64,000 nt of DNA from Actinoplanes teichomyceticus ATCC 31121 (GCF_003711105.1 NZ_CP023865.1:718001-782000), one strand, 5' to 3'. Positions 28,201 through 37,238 are shown, numbered from the stretch's first letter. Made by a program: numbers and translations. Notes: a model not told the origin generated them from the sequence alone.

Positions 28201-28292
28201 CCCCGGGCTTCCCACAGCCCGGGAAGCAAACAAGCCCCGGGCTGTGGGAAGCCCGGGGCTTGGAGTAGGTCTGTCGTTCAGCGGCGACCTAC
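28201..28292 (-). promoter_or_regulatory. Candidate attenuator of chorismate mutase: competing hairpins after leader peptide
   Basis: Positions 28201-28223 and 28236-28258 form a perfect 23-bp stem with a 12-nt loop. The same bases can instead fold as two smaller hairpins. In the minus-strand RNA, AGCCCCGGGCT pairs with AGCCCGGGGCT, and further 3' CCCGGGCT pairs with AGCCCGGG. Upstream, GTAGGTC (inside the leader ORF) pairs with GACCTAC beyond its stop (28292-28286 with 28271-28265). This layout of alternative structures after a short ORF is typical of ribosome-mediated attenuation. No T-tract is seen, so termination may be atypical or control may be translational. Confidence 0.7.
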
Positions 28293-28343
28293 GGCTGCCG
28301 GACTTCCGGTGCCGTAGTAGAAAAATCGCGCCTGCTGGATCAC
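28278..28343 (-). CDS. Phe/Tyr leader peptide of chorismate mutase
   Basis: A 21-codon ORF (GTG at 28343, TGA at 28280-28278) reads MIQQARFFYYGTGSP followed by AAVGRR. The four consecutive aromatic codons TTT-TTC-TAC-TAC encode Phe-Phe-Tyr-Tyr, the end products controlled by the downstream enzyme. The ORF ends shortly before the competing hairpins, and its own 3' end takes part in a stem. There is no Shine-Dalgarno sequence. A CATACT -10-like box 6 nt upstream suggests a leaderless start. It is too short for ordinary gene callers. Confidence 0.75.
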   Translation of the reverse strand: MIQQARFFYYGTGSPAAVGRR

Positions 28344-28349
28344 GAGCCG

Positions 28350-28379
28350 AGTATGCCCCGCTCCCGGACCCGGCCGCAA
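28350..28379 (-). promoter_or_regulatory. Candidate promoter for leader peptide and chorismate mutase
   Basis: On the minus strand TTGCGG (28379-28374), an 18-nt spacer and CATACT (28355-28350) precede the leader GTG by 6 nt. Confidence 0.5.
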
Positions 28380-28568
28380 GGAAACCGCCCGAACGATGGG
28401 ACGCGAGTCGCGTCGTGTGCCCGGGCCCGGGCTCGCCGCGTGCCGGGACGGCTCGCCGGCGGCGCGGCGCGGCCGGAGCGGCCATCGTGACCTGCGCAGA
28501 CACGGGCGACGGTGGAGAGCTGCGGTGGCCCGGCGCGACGCGCCGGGCCACCGGAGACGGTGCGTCGG

Positions 28569-30410
28569 TCAGGGGGTCGTGGTGATGCGGTCGGCCCGGC
28601 CCGGGGCGATGGTGCCGGTGCCGAGGTACGCGGTCAGGGCGTCGATGTCGAAGCCCGGGGCGGTGACCCGGCCGGTGCCCTTGGTCAGGGCGCTGAAGCC
28701 GTCGCCGCCGTTGGCCAGGAAGTCGTTGGTGGTGACCTGGTAGGTGGTGGCGGGGTCGATCGGGGTGCCGTTCAGCGCCAGGCCGCTGACCCGGGAACCG
28801 AGCGCGGCGGAGGCGCTCCAGGTGTAGCTGAGCCCGGCGGAGACCTGCAGGATCTTGGTGGTGGTCTGGCCGTTGTAGCCGGCGAACTGCTGCTCCAGCA
28901 CCTCCTTGAGCTGCGCGCCGGTCAGCGTCTGGGTGACCACCAGGTTGTTGAACGGCTGCACGGTGAACGCTTCGCCGTAGGTGACCCGGCCGTAGGCCTC
29001 GCCGCCGGAGGACTGGTCGGCGTCCAGGTCGGCGCGGATGCCGCCCGGGTTCATCAGGGCGATCCGGGCGCCGGCGGCCGAGGTGTAGGCCAGCTGGGCG
29101 TCCGCGATCACGTCGCCGAGCGGGCTCTCACCGGCGGCGTTGGCGGTGCGCACGATGTCGCCGGAGATCGCGCCGACGACCCGGTTGGCGATCGGGGCGA
29201 CCGCGGTGCGGTACTTGTCGGCGACCTTCTTGGCCGCGGCATCGACGGTGTCCGGGTTCTTCAGGTAGACGCCGGTGGCGTCCCTCTTCCAGCCGCCGTT
29301 GCCGTCCGGCACGCCGTTCTCCACGATCACGTTCTTCGCGGTGATCTCGGTGAACCGGCCGCTGCGCCGGTCCACCGACCAGTCGATGTCGGTGATCAGC
29401 TGGCCGTTGCTGCCGGCGCTGGTCACCACGGTGTCTCGCCCGGCCCGGTTGGGCAGCTTGCAGGAGTAGAAGCGGTGGGTGTGCCCGGACACGACCAGGC
29501 CGATCTCCGGGTTCAGCCCGGCCACGATCGGCACGACGGGCCCGGAGAAGCCGGCGCAGTCCGAGACGCCCGGCGTCGGGGTGGCGGCGGCCTGCGAGCC
29601 GCCCTCGTGCAGCAGCAGCACCTGGGCTTTGACCCCGACCAGCTTGAGGATGTTGCTCCACCGGTTCGCGGTCGCCACCTCGTCGGTGAAGTGCACGTTC
29701 TGGATGCCGGCCGGGTTGACGATGCCGGCCGTGCCCTCCAGGGTCGCGCCGATGAAACCGACCGGCACGCCGCCGACGTACCGGATCTCGACGGGCGGCA
29801 GGATCGGCCGCCCGGTCTTGTTGTCGATGGTGTTCGCGGCGAGGTAGCTGAACCGGGCCCCGCCGAAGCCGTCGCCGTCCTGGCAGCCGTCGACCGGGTG
29901 GCACCCGCCGCGCTGGATCCGGATCAGCTCGGCCACGCCCTCGTCGAACTCGTGGTTGCCCACTGAGCTGATCTGCAGGCCGACGGTGTTCATCAGCTCG
30001 ATCGTCGGCTCGTCGTGGAACGCGGCGCTGACCAGCGGGGTGCCGCCGATCAGGTCGCCGGCGCCGACGGTCAGGGTGGTCCGGCCCTCCTGCTTCGCCT
30101 CGGCGCGCAGCTTGCGCAGGTACGTCGCCAGGTACTCCACCCCGCCGGCCGGGGTACTGGTGCCGCCCGCGTTGACCACCGCGCCGCTGCCGGTGGGCGG
30201 GTCGATCGCGCCGTGGAAGTCGTTGTAGCTGAGGAACTGGCCCTTGACCACGGCGGGCCCGCGGGCGCCGGCGTACTGGGCGGTCACCGGGGCGAACTCG
30301 GCGGGCGGCGCGGCGGCCACGGGCCCGGCGGCGGGCACGGCGGAGAGCGCGCCGGCGACCGCAAGCGCGACGGCCGGCACGGCGATGCGTCGCCGAAGCG
30401 GAGATGTCAT
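28569..30410 (-). CDS. Secreted bifunctional metallophosphatase/5'-nucleotidase (UshA-like)
   Basis: 613 aa. Signal peptide of about 33 residues (MTSPLRRRIAVPAVALAVAG, cleavage near AAA). N-terminal calcineurin-like phosphoesterase domain with metal motifs NDFHGAID, GNHEFDEG and SGHTHRFY. C-terminal 5'-nucleotidase domain with GGIRADLD, YGEAFTVQPFNNLVV and ANGGDGFSAL. Hydrolyses extracellular nucleotides to nucleosides and phosphate. ATG at 30410 with GAGGGA upstream. Divergent from pcrA; no lipobox or LPxTG, so it is probably released. Confidence 0.95.
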   Translation of the reverse strand: MTSPLRRRIAVPAVALAVAGALSAVPAAGPVAAAPPAEFAPVTAQYAGARGPAVVKGQFLSYNDFHGAIDPPTGSGAVVNAGGTSTPAGGVEYLATYLRKLRAEAKQEGRTTLTVGAGDLIGGTPLVSAAFHDEPTIELMNTVGLQISSVGNHEFDEGVAELIRIQRGGCHPVDGCQDGDGFGGARFSYLAANTIDNKTGRPILPPVEIRYVGGVPVGFIGATLEGTAGIVNPAGIQNVHFTDEVATANRWSNILKLVGVKAQVLLLHEGGSQAAATPTPGVSDCAGFSGPVVPIVAGLNPEIGLVVSGHTHRFYSCKLPNRAGRDTVVTSAGSNGQLITDIDWSVDRRSGRFTEITAKNVIVENGVPDGNGGWKRDATGVYLKNPDTVDAAAKKVADKYRTAVAPIANRVVGAISGDIVRTANAAGESPLGDVIADAQLAYTSAAGARIALMNPGGIRADLDADQSSGGEAYGRVTYGEAFTVQPFNNLVVTQTLTGAQLKEVLEQQFAGYNGQTTTKILQVSAGLSYTWSASAALGSRVSGLALNGTPIDPATTYQVTTNDFLANGGDGFSALTKGTGRVTAPGFDIDALTAYLGTGTIAPGRADRITTTP

Positions 30411-30579
30411 GACGTTCGATCCCTCGATCGGGTTGGACGGTCGGGCAACTCGATCAGACTGGAGGATCGGCCGGGTCGGCGCCACCACTTCGAGGTGACA
30501 AGTCGATTGCTGATCGCCGATGCGGCGCCGCCCGCGGTGCGACGTCGTGTCGGAGGGTCGGCATACACTGGCTCCCGCG

Positions 30580-33030
30580 ATGCGACCTTCCTTTGAATCC
30601 TCCGACGACGCCCTGTTCGCGCTGCCCACCGCGGCCCCGCCGGCCGCGGCGCCGGCCCCGCAGGTGCCCCGGCCGGCGCCGCACGCGGCTCGCCGGGCCG
30701 ACCCCGGCGCACTGCTCGACGGGCTGAACGGGCCCCAGCGCGACGCGGTGACGCACGCCGGCTCGCCGCTGCTGATCGTGGCCGGCGCGGGCTCCGGCAA
30801 GACCCGGGTGCTGACCCACCGGATCGCCTACCTGCTGGCCGCGCGGGACGTGCACCCCGGCGAGATCATGGCGATCACGTTCACCAACAAGGCGGCCGGT
30901 GAGATGAAGGAGCGGGTGGCCCAGCTGGTCGGCCCGCGCGCCCGGTTGATGTGGGTCTCGACGTTCCACTCGGCCTGCGTCCGGATCCTGCGGGCCGAGC
31001 ACGAGCACGCCGGGCTGAAGAGCACGTTCTCGATCTACGACGCGGACGACTCGCGCCGGCTGATGCAGATGGTCGCCCGCGAGCTCGATCTCGACCCGAA
31101 GCGGTACACCGCCCGTGGCCTGGCCGCCCAGGTGTCCAACCTGAAGAACGAGCTGGTCGACCCGGAGGAGTTCAAGGGCCGGGCGAACGGGCCGAACGAG
31201 CGGGCCGTCGCCGAGGCGTACGAGCTGTATCAGCGTCGTCTGCGGGAGGCGCACGCGCTGGACTTCGATGACATCATCATGGCCACGGTGCACCTGTTCC
31301 AGTCGCACCCGCTGGTCGCCCAGGCCTACCGGCGCCGCTTCCGGCACGTGCTGGTCGACGAGTACCAGGACACCAACCACGCGCAGTACACGCTGATCCG
31401 CGAGCTGGTCGGCCGCGACGACGAGGACCCGTCCGAGCTGTGCGTGGTCGGTGACGCGGACCAGTCGATCTACGCGTTCCGCGGCGCGACGATCCGCAAC
31501 ATCCTGGAGTTCGAGCGGGACTACCCGGACGCCCGGACGATCCTGCTGGAGCAGAACTACCGCTCCACCCAGACCATCCTCTCCGCGGCCAACGCGGTGA
31601 TCGACCGGAACACCTCGCGCAAGCCCAAGCGCCTGTGGAGCGACCAGGGGACCGGCGAGCAGATCGTCGGGTACGTCGCCGACACCGAGCACGCCGAGGC
31701 GGACTGGGTGGCCCGGGAGATCGACCGGCTCTGCGACAACCACGGCGTGCGCCCCGGCGACGTGGCCGTCTTCTACCGCACCAACAACCAGTCCCGGGTG
31801 TTCGAGGAGGTGTTCATCCGGGTCGGCCTGCCGTACAAGGTGGTCGGCGGGGTGCGCTTCTACGAGCGCAAGGAGGTGCGCGACGCGCTGGCGTACCTGC
31901 GGGCGGTGGTGAACGAGGACGACACGGTCAGCGTCCGCCGGGTGCTCAACACCCCGAAACGGGGGATCGGCGACCGGGCCGAGGCCTGCGTCGAGGCGCT
32001 CGCCGGCCGGGACCGGATCTCGTTCGGCCAGGCGCTGCGGCACGCGCGGAACGCTCCGGGCATCTCCACCCGCGCGGCCAACAGCATCGCCGACTTCGTG
32101 CGGCTGCTCGACGACCTGCGCGAGATGGCGACGGTCGCCGCGCCGGAGGAGGTGCTGGAGGCGGTGCTGCAGCGCTCCGGCCTGCTCAGCGAGCTGGAGG
32201 AGAGCCTCGATCCGCAGGACCAGGGCCGGGTGGAGAACCTGCAGGAGCTGGTCAGCGTGGCCCGGGAGTACACCGAACGGGTGGAGTCGCAGGCCGCCGC
32301 GGCCGAGACCGCGGACCCGGAGGCGCCGGCGGCCACCCTGGCCGGGTTCCTGGAGCAGGTGGCGCTGGTCGCCGACGCCGACCAGATCCCCAGCGACGAC
32401 CCGGAGCACCAGGGCGTGGTGACGCTGATGACCCTGCACACCGCGAAGGGCCTGGAGTTCCCCGTGGTGTTCCTGACCGGGCTGGAGGACGGCGTCTTCC
32501 CGCACATGCGGGCGCTCGGTGACAACACCGAGCTGGAGGAGGAGCGCCGCCTGGCGTACGTCGGGATCACCCGGGCCCGGCAGCGGCTCTACCTCTCCCG
32601 GGCGGTGACCCGCTCGGCGTGGGGCCAGCCGCAGTACAACCCGCCGTCCCGGTTCACCGACGAGCTGCCGTCCGAGCTGGTGCGCTGGGAGCGCACCGGC
32701 GGGTCGTACACGTCGTGGTCCGGCACCGGCGGCGGGGTGGGCGGCCGTGGTGGCGGTGACCGTCAGCGCGGCGGCGGCTTCGCCGGCGGCACGCCCAAGG
32801 CGCAACGCATCGCCGAGCGGCTCGGCATCGACGCCAGCCGGCTGGCCACCGCCAGCGAGCTCAAACAGGCCCCGAAGGTGGAGGTCGGCGACCGGGTCAA
32901 CCACCAGAGGTACGGCCTGGGCCGGGTCGTCGCCGTCGAGGGGCACGGGCCCGGCGCCCGCGCCCAGATCGACTTCGGCGACCAGGTGATGTGGCTGATC
33001 CTGCGGCACGCCCCGATCGAGAAGCTCTAG
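30580..33030 (+). CDS. pcrA: ATP-dependent DNA helicase PcrA/UvrD
   Basis: SF1 3'-5' helicase acting in repair and in clearing recombination intermediates. 816 aa. A disordered Pro/Ala N-terminus (~45 aa) precedes Q motif LNGPQRDAV, Walker A GAGSGKTRVLTHR, TFTNKAAGEMKERV, Walker B VDEYQDTNHAQ, motif III GDADQSIYAFRGA, motif IV EQNYRST, motif V TLHTAKGLEFP and motif VI YVGITRARQRLYL. The C-terminal ~60 residues form a Tudor-like RNA-polymerase-interaction fold (VGDRVNHQRYGLGRVVAVEG). ATG at 30580 follows TACACT by 10 nt, so the 5' UTR is very short or absent. Confidence 0.97.
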   Translation: MRPSFESSDDALFALPTAAPPAAAPAPQVPRPAPHAARRADPGALLDGLNGPQRDAVTHAGSPLLIVAGAGSGKTRVLTHRIAYLLAARDVHPGEIMAITFTNKAAGEMKERVAQLVGPRARLMWVSTFHSACVRILRAEHEHAGLKSTFSIYDADDSRRLMQMVARELDLDPKRYTARGLAAQVSNLKNELVDPEEFKGRANGPNERAVAEAYELYQRRLREAHALDFDDIIMATVHLFQSHPLVAQAYRRRFRHVLVDEYQDTNHAQYTLIRELVGRDDEDPSELCVVGDADQSIYAFRGATIRNILEFERDYPDARTILLEQNYRSTQTILSAANAVIDRNTSRKPKRLWSDQGTGEQIVGYVADTEHAEADWVAREIDRLCDNHGVRPGDVAVFYRTNNQSRVFEEVFIRVGLPYKVVGGVRFYERKEVRDALAYLRAVVNEDDTVSVRRVLNTPKRGIGDRAEACVEALAGRDRISFGQALRHARNAPGISTRAANSIADFVRLLDDLREMATVAAPEEVLEAVLQRSGLLSELEESLDPQDQGRVENLQELVSVAREYTERVESQAAAAETADPEAPAATLAGFLEQVALVADADQIPSDDPEHQGVVTLMTLHTAKGLEFPVVFLTGLEDGVFPHMRALGDNTELEEERRLAYVGITRARQRLYLSRAVTRSAWGQPQYNPPSRFTDELPSELVRWERTGGSYTSWSGTGGGVGGRGGGDRQRGGGFAGGTPKAQRIAERLGIDASRLATASELKQAPKVEVGDRVNHQRYGLGRVVAVEGHGPGARAQIDFGDQVMWLILRHAPIEKL

Positions 33031-33857
33031 GCGCCGTCCGGTACGGCGGCGCAGCCGGGGATGCCCACCCCGTGCCGCCGCAGCCACGCGGTCGGCTCCA
33101 CCGGGTTCTTGTAGTGCCCCTGGTGCACCTCGAAATGCAGGTGTGGGCCGGTCGAGTGCCCGGTCGAGCCCTCGTCGCCGATGTGCTGCCCGGCGCGCAC
33201 CACGTCGCCGGCGGCCACGGCGATCCGCGACAGGTGGCCGTAGTGGGTGAGCCAGCCGTTGCCGTGGTCGATCAGCACGGCGTTGCCGTACCCCTGCGCC
33301 GTGCCGGCCTGGACCACCGTCCCGGCGCCGGCCGCGACGATCGGGGCGCCGTCCGCGGCGGCCAGGTCGACGCCGGCGTGCAGCCGGCCCCAGCGCTGCC
33401 CGAAGCAGGAGGTGACCCGGCCCGCGGGCAGCGGGTCCACCCAGTCGGCCCCGCCCAGCGCGGTGGTGGTCACCGCGGTGGTGGTCACCGGAGCGGGCTT
33501 CGGCCGGCGTTGCACCGGGTCCGCCGGGATGCCGTGGTTCTCGGCAGAGGCCGGCCGCCGGGGATGCGTCTTGGCGGGCGCCCCGTCGCCGGCCGGCGGG
33601 ACGATCGGCAGGGCGGCGGGGGCGTGCGCGGCGGTGTGTCCGTCGCTGGTCGGCTGACCGGCGGGTCCGGCCACGGCGGCGCCGCCGGCCACCCCGATCC
33701 CGGTGGCCAGGGTGGCGCTCAGGGCGGTGAGGGAGAGGGCGGAGCGGCGGCGGCTGGCGAACAGGGCCGGGAACGCGGGGGCGCGGTGCCGGTGGAGGCG
33801 CTCCTGACGGTGCCGCCCGCCGCCCGCCGTTGCCGAGATCTGCCCCACCCGAGACAC
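33027..33857 (-). CDS. Secreted M23-family peptidoglycan endopeptidase
   Basis: 276 aa. A long basic N-terminus leads into a hydrophobic signal segment (LTALSATLATGIGVAGGAAVAG), a Pro/Ala spacer and a LytM/M23 domain at about residues 135-265. Zn motifs are HAGVDLAAADGAP and THYGHLS...GPHLHFEV. Probably trims peptidoglycan cross-links. The stop region overlaps the 3' end of pcrA by 4 bp in convergent orientation. A paralogue lies 109 bp upstream on the same strand. Confidence 0.92.
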   Translation of the reverse strand: MSRVGQISATAGGGRHRQERLHRHRAPAFPALFASRRRSALSLTALSATLATGIGVAGGAAVAGPAGQPTSDGHTAAHAPAALPIVPPAGDGAPAKTHPRRPASAENHGIPADPVQRRPKPAPVTTTAVTTTALGGADWVDPLPAGRVTSCFGQRWGRLHAGVDLAAADGAPIVAAGAGTVVQAGTAQGYGNAVLIDHGNGWLTHYGHLSRIAVAAGDVVRAGQHIGDEGSTGHSTGPHLHFEVHQGHYKNPVEPTAWLRRHGVGIPGCAAVPDGA

Positions 33858-33941
33858 CCCTCCCGATGACCGTGCCCAGTGCTGTCACGGTTCTGTCGGT
33901 GCGGGTGCGGGGGCGCTGAGACGGTGCGGACCGGTTCAACC

Positions 33942-33968
33942 GACCCGCAACCGGGGCGGTTGCGGGTC
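33942..33968 (-). terminator. Hairpin at the 3' end of the upstream M23 gene
   Basis: GACCCGCAACC (33942-33952) pairs with GGTTGCGGGTC (33958-33968) around a 5-nt loop. Its minus-strand 5' arm overlaps the stop codon of the M23 gene at 33967. Confidence 0.6.
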
Positions 33969-34722
33969 AGGAGGCGGCGGCCGCGGCCATGCCCGCGTAG
34001 ACCGACTCCATCTGGAGCTTGATGTCGACCTGGTGCTCGCGCAGGAAGGTGATCGGGTCGGTCGGCTTGCCGTCCACGTGCACCTCCAGATGCAGGTGCG
34101 TGCCGTACGAGTACCCGCTGTTGCCCACCTCGCCGATCACCTGACCGGCCTTCACCACGTCGCCCTTGCTCACCAGCAGTCGCCGGGAGTGCGCGTAAAT
34201 GATCTCGGTGCCGTCGTCCTGCCGGACGGTGATGGAGTAGCCGTACCCGCCGTTGTAGCCGGCCGCGGTGACCGTGCCGGCGTGCACCGCCTTGTACGGC
34301 GTGCCGTCCGGGGCGGCCAGGTCGATGCCGGCGTGCAGCTTGCCGAACCGCACGCCGAACGCCGAGGTGAACTCGTAGTCGTCGAGCGGCAGGAGGTAGA
34401 CCTCGGAGGCGGCCACCGCTTCGTCGATCCGGGCGCCGGCCTTGGCGGCGGTGTCCCGGCTCTCGCTGCGCGACGCCCGGCCGGCGTCGTCCGAGCGGCT
34501 CTGCAGGGCGTCCGTGGCGACCTGGGAGGTCTTGTCCAGGCTCTGCAGGATGTCCGGGTTGACGGTCTTGGAGTCCGGGAGGTTCGACGCGGCGCCGAGG
34601 GCGACCACGCCGGCGCCGACGAAGGCGGAGGTGACGACTGCGGCGTAGCGGCTGCGCGGAGGGGTCGGTACGCGGCGTCGGCCGCGATAGCGATCGGGCT
34701 CAGACGACAAGCGCTGGCGCAC
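33967..34722 (-). CDS. M23-family peptidoglycan endopeptidase
   Basis: 251 aa. Basic N-terminus, a hydrophobic anchor (YAAVVTSAFVGAGVVALGAA), a helical region of about 70 residues with heptad-like Asp/Arg/Ala spacing, then the M23 domain: FTSAFGVRFGKLHAGIDLAAPDG and SYGTHLHLEVHVDG give the zinc ligands. GTG at 34722 is preceded by GGAGGG with 6-nt spacing; upstream in-frame ATGs give an implausible non-secretory extension. Tandem paralogue of the following gene, and the better candidate to be membrane-tethered. Confidence 0.92.
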   Translation of the reverse strand: MRQRLSSEPDRYRGRRRVPTPPRSRYAAVVTSAFVGAGVVALGAASNLPDSKTVNPDILQSLDKTSQVATDALQSRSDDAGRASRSESRDTAAKAGARIDEAVAASEVYLLPLDDYEFTSAFGVRFGKLHAGIDLAAPDGTPYKAVHAGTVTAAGYNGGYGYSITVRQDDGTEIIYAHSRRLLVSKGDVVKAGQVIGEVGNSGYSYGTHLHLEVHVDGKPTDPITFLREHQVDIKLQMESVYAGMAAAAAS

Positions 34723-35137
34723 GAAGGACCCTCCGTCGGTGGCATTGCGGCGGCAGGCGCGAGCTCCGCACAAAGCGGTTGACAGGTGCTGGCCGGGCGG
34801 TCGCTGGGGGGTGAACCTGTGCGACAGCCGTGGCCACGGTAACGAAACGGCAGCCGGGTCACAAGTCGCAGCGCCAATTCCGTGACAGTTCCGCGCCAGC
34901 ATTGATCAGCTATTGTCCGAAATGGTGACGTTTCCAGGAAGGTGAGATATCAACGTTCTGTGATCGCTGATAAAGCGGAAAGTAATGTGACCGGCGCAAC
35001 CATTCCGCGGCCGTGTCGCGGCGCGGGGACGCTACCCCGCGCCCGCCGCGGCGGGTTACCGTTCGTTCAGGTGGCCGGTCCGGAAGACCCGGGCCGGGCG
35101 CCCGGACACCGAGGTCCACAGCTCTAGAGGGGTCAGC
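34723..35137. other. 415-bp divergent intergenic region, no gene seen
   Basis: Lies between the divergent M23 and B12-binding genes. It contains a less GC-rich core (about 34890-34995), which probably holds the promoters. An inverted GTCAC/GTGAC pair flanks about 19 bp near 34858-34887. I could not match the M23 leader to a c-di-AMP (ydaO) riboswitch consensus and saw no tRNA. Confidence 0.5.
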
Positions 35138-35542
35138 ATGCAAGCACGGATCAGGGTCGTCGTCGCGAAGCCCGGCCTGGACGGGCACGACCGAGGCGCC
35201 AAGGTGGTGGCCCGGGCGCTACGGGACGCCGGCATGGAGGTCATCTACACCGGACTGCACCAGACGCCCGAGCAGATCGTCGAGACGGCGATTCAGGAGG
35301 ACGCCGACGCGGTCGGCCTCTCGGTTCTCTCCGGGGCGCACATGACGCTGTTCCGCCGGGTGCTGGAACTGCTCGCCGAGCGCGACGCGGCCGACATCGT
35401 GGTTTTCGGCGGCGGCATCATTCCGGAGGATGACATCGCGGAATTGGAATCACTCGGCGTAGCGAAGGTATTCACGCCGGGTGCGACCACCGCATCCATC
35501 ATCGAATGGGTCCGCGCCAATGTAGCCACCCAGGTGGCCTGA
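35138..35542 (+). CDS. Stand-alone cobalamin-binding subunit, methylmalonyl-/isobutyryl-CoA mutase type
   Basis: 134 aa, a single B12-binding Rossmann domain. The signature DGHDRG (Asp15-x-His17-x-x-Gly20) gives the lower axial His; GLSVLSG and [11 protein letters not shown] complete the corrin site. Length and sequence match the small subunit of two-subunit acyl-CoA mutases (IcmB/HcmB type, about 136 aa). The large catalytic subunit is not in this window, so the actual substrate is unresolved. ATG at 35138 with GAGGGG upstream; a terminator follows immediately, so it is monocistronic. Confidence 0.92.
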   Translation: MQARIRVVVAKPGLDGHDRGAKVVARALRDAGMEVIYTGLHQTPEQIVETAIQEDADAVGLSVLSGAHMTLFRRVLELLAERDAADIVVFGGGIIPEDDIAELESLGVAKVFTPGATTASIIEWVRANVATQVA

Positions 35543-35550
35543 GCATAGGG

Positions 35551-35585
35551 AAGGGCCGGACGCACCCCTCACACGTCCGGCCCTT
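35551..35585 (+). terminator. Terminator of the B12-binding subunit gene
   Basis: AAGGGCCGGACG (35551-35562) pairs perfectly with CGTCCGGCCCTT (35574-35585), followed by CTATG. Confidence 0.9.
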
Positions 35586-36055
35586 CTATGCGCGATGCCC
35601 CGCCGCCACCCCTCGACCGACAGGGCATCGGCCGCTTCCTCGCCCGGCGCGCCCGGTAGCAGCGTGCCGACATCCCACTCAACGACGCCCTTCTCCGGCG
35701 GTTACGCGCGTCCGCGTGACTTTTTCGCCGGCGGTTGCGCGCGGCCCGCCCGGACATCGACGACCGGCGTCACCGGCGGTGCCGCCGGGCCCCGGCGGCC
35801 ACCTGCGCCACACTCGTCCCGAGCGTCCCGGAGCTGCGTTTTCGTCCCTCTGGTGTGTGGTCTTGCACACCGTCTACCCGCGCGGGCGGGGATCCCGAAT
35901 CGGTCGCTAGTCTGCGGGTGAGGGCCATTCGGCAGTTGCGGATGGCCGGACGATCCTCACGCTGGCGGCGCCACTGCGACGCGCCGCGCACACAACAGGT
36001 CGGGACGCAATGGTGCGGCTTGCCGGCGCTTGGCGTCGCGAGCGAAAGGAGACAC
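35586..36055. other. 470-bp region upstream of sucC
   Basis: I find no supported gene. It contains an inverted repeat GGTGTG-N8-CACACC at 35852-35871 and a TAGTCT -10-like hexamer at 35908-35913 without a clear -35. Together they are a plausible operator/promoter area for sucCD with a leader of about 140 nt. The proximal half (35590-35800) is GC-rich with no structure I can name. Confidence 0.45.
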
Positions 36056-37234
36056 GTGGACCTGTTCGAGTATCAGGGGCGCGACCTGTTCGAACGGCAC
36101 GGGCTGCCCGTGCTGGGCGGCGGTGTCGCCGAGACCCCGCAGGAGGCCCGGGCGATCGCCGAGCGGCTGGGCGGCAAGGTTGTCGTCAAGGCGCAGGTCA
36201 AGGTCGGCGGCCGCGGCAAGGCCGGTGGCGTCAAGCTGGCCGACGGGCCGGACGAGGCGCAGGCCCGCGCGACCGACATCCTGGGTATGGACATCAAGGG
36301 CCACACGGTCGGCAAGGTGATGCTGGCCGAGACGGCCGACATCAAGGAGGAGTACTACTTCTCCTACCTGCTGGACCGGGCCAACCGGACGTTCCTCTGC
36401 ATCGCCAGCGTCGCCGGCGGCATGGAGATCGAGACGGTCGCCGAGGAGGACCCGGAGCGGGTCGCCAAGATCGCGATCGACGCCAGCAAGGGCGTGGACG
36501 AGGCGAAGGCGCGCGAGATCGTCGCCGCCGCCAAGTTCCCGGCCGACGTCGCCGACCAGGTCGTCGACATCGCGGTCAAGCTGTGGCAGGCGTTCGTCGC
36601 CGAGGACGCCACGCTGGTCGAGGTCAACCCGCTGGCCAAGGTCGGCGACGGCCGGGTGCTGGCGCTGGACGCCAAGGTCACCCTGGACGAGAACGCGTCG
36701 TTCCGGCACCCCGACCACGAGGCGCTGGTCGACAAGTCCGCGGTCGACCCGATCGAGCAGGCCGCCAAGGCCAAGAACCTCAACTACGTCAAGCTCGACG
36801 GCGAGGTCGGCATCATCGGCAACGGCGCGGGCCTGGTCATGTCGACCCTCGACGTGGTGGCGTACGCCGGCGAGAAGCACGGCGCCGTCAAGCCGGCGAA
36901 CTTCCTCGACATCGGTGGCGGCGCGAGCGCCCAGGTGATGGCCGACGGCCTGGAGATCGTCCTCGGCGACCCGTCGGTGAAGTCGGTCTTCGTGAACGTC
37001 TTCGGCGGCATCACCGCCTGCGACGCGGTGGCCAACGGCATCGTCCAGGCCCTCGCCCTGCTCGCCGAGCGCGGCGAGCAGGTCACCAAGCCGCTCGTGG
37101 TACGTCTCGACGGCAACAACGCCGAGGCCGGCCGTGCCATCCTCGACGGAGCGAACAACCCGCTGGTCGAGCGGGTGGACACGATGGACGGAGCGGCCGA
37201 GCGCGCCGCCGAGCTCGCGGCTGCGGGGAAGTGA
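36056..37234 (+). CDS. sucC: Succinate-CoA ligase, ADP-forming, beta subunit
   Basis: Couples succinyl-CoA hydrolysis to nucleoside triphosphate synthesis in the TCA cycle. 392 aa. ATP-grasp domain at about 1-235 ([39 protein letters not shown]) and CoA-ligase domain ([22 protein letters not shown]). GTG at 36056 has AAAGGAG 6 nt upstream. sucD starts 4 bp after its stop. Confidence 0.97.
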   Translation: MDLFEYQGRDLFERHGLPVLGGGVAETPQEARAIAERLGGKVVVKAQVKVGGRGKAGGVKLADGPDEAQARATDILGMDIKGHTVGKVMLAETADIKEEYYFSYLLDRANRTFLCIASVAGGMEIETVAEEDPERVAKIAIDASKGVDEAKAREIVAAAKFPADVADQVVDIAVKLWQAFVAEDATLVEVNPLAKVGDGRVLALDAKVTLDENASFRHPDHEALVDKSAVDPIEQAAKAKNLNYVKLDGEVGIIGNGAGLVMSTLDVVAYAGEKHGAVKPANFLDIGGGASAQVMADGLEIVLGDPSVKSVFVNVFGGITACDAVANGIVQALALLAERGEQVTKPLVVRLDGNNAEAGRAILDGANNPLVERVDTMDGAAERAAELAAAGK

Positions 37235-37238
37235 ACTA

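Noticed and set aside
30454..33939. Very long minus-strand open frame opposite pcrA
   Set aside because: Same GC-bias artefact; pcrA contains all SF1 helicase motifs on the plus strand.
34723..34930. c-di-AMP (ydaO) riboswitch upstream of the M23 peptidase
   Set aside because: Such switches often precede actinobacterial cell-wall hydrolases, but I could not find the conserved core motifs on the M23 strand; a covariance-model search (RF00379) would decide.
35590..36055. Small genes in the sucC upstream region
   Set aside because: Open frames there lack ribosome-binding sites and domain similarity, and they overlap each other on both strands.
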